From Adineta vaga (lineage: Eukaryota > Rotifera), in contig CP075493.1 of assembly GCA_021613535.1 (NCBI GenBank), positions 9,734,001-9,798,000 of the forward strand: a stretch of 64,000 bases of DNA, given 5' to 3'. Position 1 is the stretch's first letter; each line of letters starts with the position of its first letter. A program made the translations under genes and the position numbers. Shown here piece after piece: positions 1 through 10,023 of the stretch. The notes under the pieces were generated by a model that was not told the DNA's origin, did not search any database, and saw only the letters and a program-made list of their open reading frames with translations.

Positions 1-19
1 CTTTTGTCTTTTGATTTAG

Positions 20-156
20 GTGTTGGAAATGACAATGATCTGTATCGGTTGGAAACAACAAGAGATGAAGAAATGAAATCGAAATATTATGATCCAATCA
101 GTCATTTTCCTGATAAGATGGATGAACTGTTGGATGCATTGAATCGAGTAGGATAG
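20..156 (+). CDS. Polycystin-like channel, last exon only (5' part lies outside the window)
   Basis: The stretch after a consensus acceptor (tttgatttag, ending at 19) encodes 44 residues from VGNDNDLYRLETT to LLDALNRVG and a TAG stop. It is almost the same protein sequence as the last exon of the minus-strand polycystin fragment at 6700-8478, which has DVGNGNDLYRLEATRDDE and ends LLDALNRV. It should therefore be the cytoplasmic C-terminal end of a PKD2/PKD1L-type cation channel. The intron position just before the VGN motif is shared by both copies. Only this exon is visible, so nothing can be said about whether the gene is intact. Assignment rests entirely on similarity to the copy at 6.7-8.5 kb. 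Confidence 0.75.
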
Positions 157-1022
157 TTTGTTTTGGAAGCTCATTGATGCAATTTTGCGTGTTGTAGGTG
201 TATATGGATCAACAAAGTTCTATATCAACGAAAGAATCACAATCAATGCCTTTGATGTGAAATGCTTGTAGTATGAATGGATTCAACACGGAAAAAGGAA
301 ACAATTATTAGATGTTGTGAATGTGCTTTACTTGATATATTTATCTTTTTCACTTTGCTTTTTTGTAATGTTCGAGAGAAGTCTGCATGCAACCATTGAA
401 CTATAATAATATCATCGTCGTATTTACATAGTGTTCTCTTATGGTGTGGGATTGTGCATGAGGTGTCTGTTGAAGATATCTCGATGAGTTAACAAATGCT
501 TTTATATCTGATTTTCAATAGTCGTTACGAGAGGAACTTGGAATTAGACAAAGTGTTTGTGTCGAGTGTCGGCGATGTACTCATTTCATACTCTTGATAT
601 TCACTATGCTTACTTTGAGAGATTGATTCATTTTGAAAAGAAAACAAAAATTAAAATAATTACCAGTCCATAAATGTGTTCTTTAACGGTGAAGAGAAAA
701 TAGATATTAAACTGTATATTGTTCAACATTTTCTAATTTAATTCTTCGTTAGAATATACTCTAAAGGAAAATAATAGTTCTTTTTTTAAGTTGCTCTTTA
801 GATGAAAACAGAAACCAATTGAAATAAAGATTGCTATGCTGAAGACATCATGTCTAGATATTGAACAAGACCATCTTTATATTGCCCAGCACCCTAAAAT
901 TAGAAAAACAAAATAGGGTAACTTATCGAGTTATTTTTCTAATCAAATTTCATGTCTGAATATTTCCTTCTAATATACTACATTACGATAGACTCAACGA
1001 ATGGAGTCATCTATCTTTCTAT
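157..1022. other. Non-coding stretch between convergent genes
   Basis: Lies between the stop of the + strand polycystin tail and the stop of the minus-strand DUF3445 gene. It is AT-rich with short poly-T runs and several AATAAA-like sites (for example around 823-830). It probably holds the two 3' UTRs. No gene or strong repeat seen. Confidence 0.6.
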
Positions 1023-2248
1023 TTATGTAAAGTAAGAAAACTTATTCTTTACTTTATATTCAATCATTTCTGGTGGCCAATTTCTTACAGCACCCGCTAA
1101 ACGTTTGGCTGTCTCTGGTTCGTTTCTACAAACATCTTCCATTTTTGTCATATGTGTTTTAATTGTAAATAGAATTGTATTCGATTTTGGTAAGCGTCTT
1201 AATGTTTGTCGTTCAGTACGAAGATACATCAGTTCACCTGCTGTATCCTTCGTAATCAATCTTGAATCCTTTTCATCGATTGCTGTATGACAAAGTTCAT
1301 TGCCAATCTGTACTAAAGATCGATAGACAAATGATGATGTAGTATATGAAGATTAGAACATACATGTCCAATTCACACGTTGAACAGGATTTTCTACTTT
1401 AAGTTTGAGAAAATATCTGTCCATTGATGTTCGTAGTTTTTCTTGAAAAAATGGCACATGAGGCATATGAACTGATGCTAGTGGTAAGCCACATTTTGAT
1501 TTTGGTAACCATCCAGATGGAAAACAAACGGCTAATGCCTGTAAAATAAGAAGAAAAACTCTTTTTCGTTCATTTAATCATCGATTAAAATAAGAATATA
1601 AATACATTTGCATAATATGTTTCTTCATTAGCAGCTCGTTGCATAATTACAAGATCCTCTTGTACAAGTAATGAAGCTATTTCCAATGGATGTTTATGAT
1701 TTGCTTCTGTTAAATCAAATAGTTTTCCAGTAATAAGATTAGTTATTTGTGTTTTCGAATGATTTCTTTGAAACATATTTGGATATTGATATGGAAGATG
1801 TTCAATCAACATTTGTAAGGTTTCCATAGCACCAGCATATGCTTCATCTTTACATATAAATATGTCACTTCGACGATTACTATTCAATAATTTTTGTTTC
1901 AATATTAATTCTTCGCGATAATTTCGATCAATTTGTATCCATTCAAGAATATTCAAGGATTGAAGTCCTAGATTAATGAATAGAAATTTTACAAATAAAT
2001 CATTATATTACCCATTGTCATTTGAAATGGACCATCTCGAAATGGACGATACCTAATTATTGGCATTTTATCAGGCGATTGTTCTAGAATTTAATTACAT
2101 ATTTATCTGTTTTATTTCATTTCACGAAACAATTATTATTACCGAGATTGGCATTTGGATTAATGGAATCATTTGATTCAATTTTAAAGTATGAAAATAA
2201 GAAATAAATAACGACAACAATAATCGTTACATACACAAGAGCAATCAT
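1023..2248 (-). CDS. DUF3445 / heme-dependent oxidative N-demethylase-like protein with N-terminal membrane anchor
   Basis: Spliced from about five exons. The first (ATG at 2248) encodes a hydrophobic stretch, MIALVYVTIIVVVIYFLFSY, which looks like a signal anchor. Then follow YRPFRDGPFQMTMG-type residues (about 2085-2000), an exon with QEDLVIMQR (about 1955-1610), an exon with FPSGWLPKSKCGLPLAS and VHMPHVPFFQEKLR (about 1540-1365), and a last exon with RTERQTLRRLPKSNTILFTI ending VRNWPPEMIEYK. This order of motifs is that of the DUF3445 family, whose bacterial member HODM is a heme-dependent oxidative N-demethylase. The family is best known from fungi and bacteria, and fungal members often carry an N-terminal membrane segment. 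Substrate unknown. The introns show that it is a resident eukaryotic gene. Horizontal acquisition is inferred, not shown. Confidence 0.82.
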
Positions 2249-2600
2249 TGTGATAACAAAGTTATAATTTTAACTTTCAAATGTACTTTCTTAATATAAC
2301 ATCATCGTAACTTGTAAGATATATCAGTAGAAGAATGAGAAGAAAAAAAGAAATAAACATAATTTGTTTCTTTTTAGATAACAATGATTCACTGAGATGA
2401 GTATATTACGTCTTTATGTTACAAAATAGAAGATATCAACTAAAGAGAAAATATCCGTTTTGAGCACATCTTACAAGTTACAAACTGTATTATGTATGCA
2501 TGAAGTGATAATATTTTTTTTATTTTCGCAAAAAAAATACATTGAAAATTGAAAAGTAAATTGAAATAAAATGGACGGATAGAAAATGTTATTTTTCATT
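2249..2600. other. Intergenic, no gene seen
   Basis: 352 nt between the DRC5 stop and the DUF3445 start, both on the minus strand. AT-rich, with a run of T/A near 2512-2540. It should hold the DRC5 3' UTR and the DUF3445 promoter. No motif stands out. Confidence 0.5.
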
Positions 2601-4306
2601 CTAAAATAAATGTGAATATGTACGTTTCTTATCAGTAGGATTTTGTTTTTGTGCAATACGTCTTGATCGATCTTGTTCTCGATTTGATTTTAATTTTTGA
2701 TTAATAATATATTCTGATTCTTGTCCACATTCTGTCATACGTAAATCAAGATATAATAATGTATTATTTTCTTGTAAATTTTCTTGCAATGATTTGCCAC
2801 TATCACTACCTAAACGATTAGCACTAATATCAATTTTAATGAGTGTTTCATTTTGACGAAGAATTTCAGCTAATTTTGTTCCAGTTTGTTCGGAAAGATT
2901 ATTTGAAGATAAATTGACTTCACGTAATGATTGATTGATAGATAGCGCTAAACAAATAGCACGACCACCATCATCACCAATACGATTTAATCGAATATTT
3001 AAATAATCAATTGTATTGGATTTAGTTATACCATAAGCAATTGCTTGTGCACCTGAAACAAGTTATTATCATTTCTAATCTACGATTTTGACATATTTTT
3101 TACCTTCAAGACCAATAAGATTGTTACATAAATTCAATCGAACTAGTTTTGAATGTCCATTAAGTAATTTGGCAATAGCTCGACAGCCACCTATATATAA
3201 AATGATGACATTAATCTGTTTGAAAATGAAAGTTTTCTTTGCTTTACGTACGATCACCAATTTGATTATGTTCAAGATTAAGTTCTTGTAAGGTTGGATG
3301 ATCAAGTAAACTGTCTCTTACTAACATACGTATTTTAAGATCATCAACTTTACTTCGATGTAAATGTAAAACACGTAATGTTTTACATTGTTGAACAGCT
3401 TTAGCTAATATTTGACAATCTTTCTTTGTAAATTCAAACATTGTCCATTCAAAATTCATTCCACAACCTTTGACACCATAGACAACATGAAATTCTTCAA
3501 GATTTGGTAAACGTTTAATTAATTGAGTAAAATCAAAATGATCACTTAATGGTTTCTTTATTTCGGCATCAGGATCATTCGGAGATTCATTCTCTTCATC
3601 ATCATCAAAATATTCATCATCATTGTGAAGTATTCGATCTTGTATTTCAACTGGTGGTAACAATTGTTTTATATCAAGTCTTTTGACATATTGAGCACCT
3701 GAAAAACAAATTTTGACAAAACAAAATAAATCATTGAACAACTCACATACCAAGATCAACATAATCAAATAATTTTTTCATATCATCTCTACCAGGTACA
3801 AAATTTTCAACAACCTCTTCAATATTTTTCTCAAAATAGAATCGTTTCCATGAATTATCATATTCCTTAATATCAACCACTCGCCATTTTTCCTTACAAC
3901 ATTTTTCCCAATAACTTTCATCTTCAATTATTGGTGCTGTGACTTTAAGTGGAATATTAGTTGATAAACTTTTTAATAATTGATCTCGATGTTTATCTAA
4001 TAATTCATCATATTTAGGATTTGTATCAAAACTTTTTACTAGTGAATTTAATGCTAAATCTGTTAATGCAGGAACGATACGTAAACTCCATTCCAGATCA
4101 TCAGCGATAATTCGACGAACAGGTTTTAATTCAGGGTTAACCATTGAATACTGAACTTCATTTTGAGCAGCTTCTTCGATTGGATTAGGTATATTTTCAC
4201 TGGTTGCTGCAGAAAGTTCAACCGTATCTGTTGTTGTTGCTCCTGCTGGTGCAACTGCAGTCTCAACAGATGCTGATATTACTGGAGTAGAAACCTCTTC
4301 AGACAT
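2601..4306 (-). CDS. DRC5: Dynein regulatory complex subunit 5 (TCTE1-like), leucine-rich repeat protein
   Basis: Subunit of the nexin-dynein regulatory complex of motile cilia. The first exon (4306 to about 3743) is acidic/low-complexity at the N terminus and then has the conserved block ending KLFDYVDLG. The second (about 3700-3250) has GCGMNFEWTMFEFTKKDCQ and LHLHRSKVDDLKIRMLVRD, closely matching vertebrate TCTE1. LRR units follow: LLDHPTLQELNLEHNQIGD, LVRLNLCNNLIGLEG, IDYLNIRLNRIGDDGGRA, LREVNLSSNNLSEQTG, LIKIDISANRLGSDSGK and LLYLDLRMTECGQESEY. The C terminus (NREQDRSRR) is basic. Length is close to the family norm of about 500 residues. The ATG is immediately preceded by an acceptor, tgtatttttag. 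The upstream gene WDR82 ends 125 nt before it on the same strand. Confidence 0.9.
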
Positions 4307-4431
4307 CTAAAAATACATAGTATAAGTAATAACAGAAACAAATTTACACATCATAACAATAATAATAATAATAAGACTATTGCGCACAAAATAAAGAGAC
4401 AAAAAAAAGTAATACAATTAAGTAATTTATT

Positions 4432-6022
4432 CTAATCATCATCGACTGGTGGCAACCAAAATATCTGAAAGAAAAATATATCCATTTGCTGTTTAAAAAT
4501 AATTCTATGCAAACCATATTATTCGATGCTGTTGCCAACATAAATGATTTCGGATTGAATTGCACTGTTTGAATAGAATCTGAACTATTATCAGTAGTTA
4601 ATGTGGTCAGTTTTTCACCATCAGCAGTGCGCCAGACATGAACACGACCATCTGTTGAACCTAGAAAAATAAATTTCAAAAATATGAAATCATGTTTTGT
4701 CTGCAGTTAAATATATGATAAAATTTTGATGACGAAGAAAGAACTTCAACTCATTATAAATCTACATCACAAAAGTTTATTCTTAAGAGAGCTATTGATG
4801 TAATCAAATGAAATCGTACTATATTTTATTAAGATGAATGATACATACCACAAAATACATATTTCGAATCAGGACTAAAGGAAGCTTCTAATGAAATATT
4901 TTTTGTATTTTGATGTCCCTTGAAATAAAAATAAATGGCATTGTACATTAAATGATTAGAAAAATGTTTTAATTCATTACAGTAAATGTATGTAGAAGTA
5001 CTCCACTGAATGCATCAACAAGTAATATTAATGAAGTGTTTGTAGAAACGAGAATCATTTTTCCATTAGGACTAAATTTTAAATGAGTCCATTCAAAATC
5101 ACCTTCACATTCATATTTTAACATTTCAAAAGGTCCCTGTAAACAAAAAAACAGTTTTTTTTATTCAACATAGAATCACGAAAATCGAGAAGTAATCTTT
5201 CTACTTTTTCATGATTCCGAATATCATATAATCCAATAATTTGTGAATCAATTCCAACACCAAATGCTAATCCATCTGGATCATAATCTACCACTGGATT
5301 TCCTGGTGTTATGATCAAGCCCTATTTCAATTGATAATGATTAACTCAACATATGGTATGTTTTCGTAGTTATTTACTTGACAAAGTGCACTTCGTAAGT
5401 CCCATAGACGTACAGTTCGATCAGCTGATGCTGAAAGAAATGATTTATCAATTGGTGAAACAGCTAGACTTCGTACTCTATAATAAACATCGTTATTATT
5501 CAATATAAATGAATATTCTTTTAAAGGTCGTACTTTTTCGTATGTCCTGTATAATAACGAATATATTTACTATCTGACAATGATAGATATCGAATACTAT
5601 CTACAAGAAAAAATAAAATAAAGAAGACAAATTCGACAACAAGTTTTATCTTACCATCAACTTTCATTGAACAATGAAGTGCTTGTTCACCACTTCGTGT
5701 GAATCGTATCATATCACAACCATATTTTTTACTTGGAATTGGTCGTTTTGGTCTAAACTTAGCCTTTAATGAAAATTTTCATTAGAAAAAATATATTCTT
5801 ACAATCCAGCTTCACAATCATATACAACAATTGTATCATCATCTGAACTCGATATGAGCAAATCACCTACATAAAAAAAGAGAACTCACCAAAATGAACA
5901 ATATTAAAATGTAAAATTAACCAACCGTTTTTATTGAAATCACATGCATTTATTCGTTCAGTATTCTCACGAAAAACTTTTGTCATACGAAATGATTTCA
6001 CATTCGTATCATTAATCAACAT
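4432..6022 (-). CDS. WDR82: WDR82 (Swd2-like) WD40 subunit of the SET1/COMPASS H3K4 methyltransferase complex
   Basis: About seven exons of a single WD40 propeller of roughly 310 residues. It reads MLINDTNVKSFRMTKVFREN, ISSSDDDTIVVYDCE, SKKYGCDMIRFTRSGEQALH, DDSIRYLSLSDSKYIRYYTG, FLSASADRTVRLWDLRS, AFGVGIDSQIIGLYDIR, GDFEWTHLKFSPNGKMILVS, DGRVHVWRTADGEKL and finishes FWLPPVDDD-stop. The order, the YIRYY(F)xGH block and the FWLP terminus are diagnostic of WDR82. The family tethers SET1 to the Ser5-phosphorylated RNA polymerase II CTD and also works in termination through PP1/PNUTS. Introns are about 45-65 nt. Start chosen at 6022 because MLINDTNVKSF aligns with the known N terminus. Confidence 0.93.
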
Positions 6023-6699
6023 TTCTTGATTTGATTTGATTGAAGAAACAGGCAGAAATGTCTTTCACACAACTTCCAATCTTTTGTTGCTAGGGATGTG
6101 TTTTACCATCATGACTTGCGACATCTTTCGATAGATTATTGTATTGGTTTTCATTAATAACGATATCAATAATTTCCATTGTTCTTTTGACCACTTAATT
6201 CGTACAATTCTATAAACAAAAATTATTCTCAACTTAATTTTCTTATTCAAACGAGCCTATTTATAATCCTATGTAAAGTAACAATTTCAATGACAACGCC
6301 ATTGTGCTTCTGATTGGTCAATGCTGAGCATGCTGTCGTGCATTATCAGTTATCAACTTTCGTTGTGAAATATTTTTTTCTGCTAATCTATACAGAACAA
6401 TTTTAAAAGAACGGCATCTAATTATTTCAGGGTGTGTGGGTAGGAGTCAAAAATATATACTCCCATCCACACCTCCCAACTCTGAACAATAAACACATTT
6501 TTTGGTCCCAATGTTGAAAAAACTTCTATATAATGAACACATGTGAAATGAAGTAATGCGCACGAATGAAACAATCGAGGATAATAAAAAAGGGTGAGAA
6601 TGTGAGTGTAGTATATCTTTTGACTCCGACCCCCACCGACACCCTCAAGATACACCTACAACACTCAAAATTCCATCAATTATCATACAAAAAAGACTA
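6023..6699. other. Intergenic with a foldback repeat
   Basis: Upstream of WDR82 and downstream of the polycystin fragment. It holds the WDR82 promoter region (about 6023-6420, including attggtcaat, a CCAAT-type box, near 6314) and an inverted repeat listed separately at 6431-6643. No coding region supported. Confidence 0.5.
6431..6643. repeat. Imperfect inverted repeat / foldback element, about 30-bp arms
   Basis: The left arm 6431-6460 (starts ggtgtgtgggtaggagtcaa) is nearly the reverse complement of 6611-6643 (gtatatcttttgactccgac and on). The arms share the core ggagtcaaaa/ttttgactcc and the GT-rich end, with a few mismatches and small gaps. The spacer is about 150 nt and contains no gene. 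It could be a small MITE-like element or a fold in the 3' flank of the polycystin locus. No clear target-site duplication seen. Confidence 0.45.
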
Positions 6700-8478
6700 T
6701 CATACTCGATTCAACGCATCCAACAGTTCATCCACCTTATCAGGAAAATGACTGATTGGATCATAATATTTCGATCTCATTTCGTCATCTCTTGTTGCTT
6801 CCAACCGATACAGATCATTGCCATTTCCAACATCTAAATCAAACAACAAAAGACATTTCGATTTGCATCTCGGAATGATCCATCTCATCACATACCAATC
6901 CATCGTTTTAGTTTGTCATACATAAATGATAAGATATGTTGATCATGTTTTGCTTGCATTTTGCTTGCATCTCTCACCACACGAAAACTCTCATTGATAA
7001 TTGTCAGAAACATACTCATACAAATGAATACGACAATGACGATGAAGAGACTGAAACAAAATGGACCAAGAAATGCTGCTGCACCACTCAATTCCTGTAC
7101 ATCAAATTTCATCAATGTCATTTCGAATAACATTTGTGTAGTGTGTAACACACTTGCACAAGTCGATAGTTTGGAAACAAACAAGAGATAGAAGAGAATG
7201 ACGAATGCCATGAATACAATGGTAAACATGCATCCGAACGAGAGAAGTTCATTGGCAGCATATCGAAGTGTTCGTGCAAATAACATGAGACGATGATTGA
7301 AACGACACAGTTTTACGAACTTGATCGTTGCAAAGAAACATGAAAATGCGAGTAAATATGTGAAGAGATCATTGATATAGACAGCTAATTGAAGATTCAT
7401 AAAAACATATCCATTGGTTTGTTCGAATAGTTGACCGATGCGAAGTGATTCACGATATCGCCAGATGTAAATGGCAACATTTGTCCATGAACAAACAATG
7501 ATGCCAACATTGATGAATGACCAGAATTGACAAAAGTATTTCAGTTTCAGTTTCATCACCGATTTCACTTCTCCAATCATCATATGAACAATGAACATCA
7601 TGTAGAAGATGGTACAAATCAATTGCGACAATGATCTGAACACTAAAGAGAAGAGAAACGAGCATGTGAGGAAGACTACACGAAACTCGTAAACATATCC
7701 ATCACTATTGTATGTATGATGATTGCCAATTGTGAGATATGTATCTAGTTGATCACTTGTTTGATAGTGAAATGCTTGTTGAATGGATGAACTAAATGAT
7801 TTCGTCGATGTTTGATTGTTTGAGTGAAGATAAGGAATCCATCCTGGTTGAAATAATTGTTTTTCTTGATCGGAGAAACTATAGTCATGAGTACAGTGAG
7901 TGAAGAGATGTTGCATGGATGAGAATGATTTGAAGTGACATGAATGTGATTGAATTCTAAGTTGTCTCATTGTAATCCATCCAATTAATCGATTAGATTT
8001 GTCATTGATGAAACCAGAGAGATTTCTAGGTAGATCTCCATTGTACCATTGTTGTGCACGAATATTGTCAATAAAACTCGTTTCTAACCAATTCCAATAC
8101 TGATCGATAGTTGAAATCTAAACAATGAAGCTTTGTCTTTTCTTTGGAGTAGTGATGGAAGAGGAGGGTTGACTCACCTTTGTATAATCATTGTTGATCT
8201 GTTTGGTGTTGTGAAAGAATTGTCGAAGATGATGAACTTGATAGAATGCATGTTGATTACTGTTGGAATAGGTGATGACAAAGAGAAGAGCAAGAAAGGT
8301 GAACTAAGTATCGAATGTAAGCAAGTTCAGTTTGATCCAAACGATGAGGTCGAGTTTTGGATCGATGGAGAAATGGTGAATCATTGTTGAGTTGAGGATG
8401 ATCTTCGTCGATGAACTCGGCTGCTTCTTGATCTTTGTCTGTATTTCGAATGAAGAAGGCAAAGATGATTATCACTGC
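6700..8478 (-). pseudogene. Polycystin-type channel fragment (3' half), joined to an NHL gene and frame-broken
   Basis: Exons read in order: FAFFIRNTDKDQEAAEF and TRPHRLDQTELAYIR, then FTFLALLFVITYSN and AFYQVHHLRQFF (8478 to about 8177); STIDQYWNWLETSF, FINDKSNRLIGWITMRQLR and the PKD channel domain (about 8116-6894); then DVGNGNDLYRLEATRDDE to LLDALNRV and stop (about 6837-6700). The channel part has several hydrophobic helices, for example FYMMFIVHMMIGEV, LFTYLLAFSCFFATIKF and FSLFIVIVVFICMSMFLTII. Splice sites in this part look intact. Two faults mark it as a relic: between TELAYIR and FTFLALL the reading frame changes and the residues usually found there are missing, and at about 8470-8478 the polycystin sequence begins abruptly inside an NHL-repeat reading frame that is in another phase. 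Transcription remains possible. A second copy of the last exon lies at 20-156 on the other strand. Confidence 0.75.
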
Positions 8479-9255
8479 TATTCAGTGATCGTTTAATCAC
8501 TTGATGATCGTCACCTAAAGAACAATACAGAGAATCGTTCTTGTCAATAAAAAGATCGTAACATTTTCCACCAGTGTATAATGTGGAAATATTGATTGAT
8601 TGATTAAATGTCCATGTAGCCACACCATAATTATTATTATCTACATAGATAGTACCATCATCAGTGGCAGACAGACTCACTGGATAAGTATTGTTCCTAA
8701 CAGCGAGTGTTGTTGGAACTGAAGAGTCGTTAAACCATACTTGAACCAGACTAAGTTGTTGGTTAGCAACGTAGGCGATGTTATTGTTGTTTATGAAAAT
8801 ACCATAAGGGTATGTGCCAACTGTATTGTTGTCTGCAAAAGTGATTGCTGTTGTAGCTGAAAATAGGAAACATCCTTCACAATCATTTAAGAACGTGTTA
8901 AACCAGATATGCCAGAAAGTCAAGTTGAACAATGCGTTTTTATTTGGTCGCATGGACAACAACTAGCACTAAATACGATTTGCTCTTGTATCGCATCTAT
9001 ACGAGTTTCTCTTCAGTATTAATCCTATCTTACCTGCATTTGTTTCTATTACTAGTTCGATGATATTGCCAATGGTAACTTTATTGTTCACTGCTCATTT
9101 GCAAAGAAGTTTCATAACGTGAAATAAAAGAATACTTCAAAGCCATGATTATCCTGTCCTTACTGTCCGACAAATATTAATCTGTACTTAAATGATTTAC
9201 CTTTCTTTCCATTGATGATCAATAGAATAAACGTCCACAAACCTAAGCTATTCAT
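8479..9255 (-). pseudogene. NHL-repeat protein, 5' half only, truncated at the junction with polycystin sequence
   Basis: A first short exon (ATG at 9255) encodes MNSLGLWTFILLIINGK, a signal peptide, followed by a donor gtaaatc. The main exon has NHL-type blades: VGTYPYGIFINNNNIAYVAN, VQVWFNDS, YPVSLSATDDGTIYVDNNNY and CYDLFIDKNDSLYCSLGDDH, then VIKRSLNSSDN. In related proteins the last motif leads into a further repeat, but here the sequence passes into polycystin DNA in the wrong frame and terminates at 8381 after about 28 unrelated residues. The exon or exons between 8960 and 9190 could not be placed. NHL proteins of this type are secreted, with unknown function. The truncated product could still be made as a short secreted NHL protein with an aberrant basic tail. 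Confidence 0.65.
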
Positions 9256-10023
9256 GGATAGCATCCTTTCGAGGATATCTTTTAGTTATAGTATTGATCA
9301 GTAGGACGTTGAAATGTTTTTACTAGTATTTGCAACCGATTCTAATAGAGAAAAGTCTACAAATGACAACTGCATGTTTGTATTAGAATTTTTTCTTTAT
9401 GTTTAGTTTTATTCGGAATCGACGGTATAAACATCAATGTAAATAAATGGTCTATAGTCAGTTCTTTTTGTTCCAAACAATTCATATAATAAACCATCTG
9501 GAATGGTAACCTACACTTTCCGGAAATTACTAGTTAAGTTTTCGAAGAATAAATATTGATTTTTTCTTTAGATTGTAAAAAGACAATAAAAATATGTTTG
9601 TTTTCGTCTACACGATCTCTGTCAATTTTGACTAAACGTCTACTCTATCTTGCATGTTCAAATGGAGCCTACATGATCTGAGGTTACCTGTCATATAAAT
9701 ATCATACTAGAATTCGCGAATTATGAATACATGATGTATAGCGACGTCTACTATTGATCTATATTATTGGTAGGAAAGTTTATATATGTATAAGGACAGA
9801 ATTTAATTTCTACCTACATGAACATGAAGTGAAACGAAATGAGGTGTAATAATCATCGTTTTGTTTTTATAAACTTCTTGTATTTGTCTATTGTTACGCA
9901 AATCTTTGATTTCTTGTAGCTTTTTAAGCAATTTAGTATGTTAGTCTACGTTTTACTTTTTTCTTAATCAAGTAAACCGCAAAAATTGACTTGATTTTTC
10001 TTATTCTAGATAAAAACTTAAGA
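9256..10023. other. Divergent intergenic region
   Basis: Separates the minus-strand NHL relic from the + strand membrane protein gene and so should carry both promoters. It contains a perfect 12-bp palindrome AATTCGCGAATT at 9711-9722, CpG-bearing in an AT-rich setting. A pyrimidine tract and acceptor ttcttattctag ends at about 10009, just before the next ATG. No coding region seen. Confidence 0.5.
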
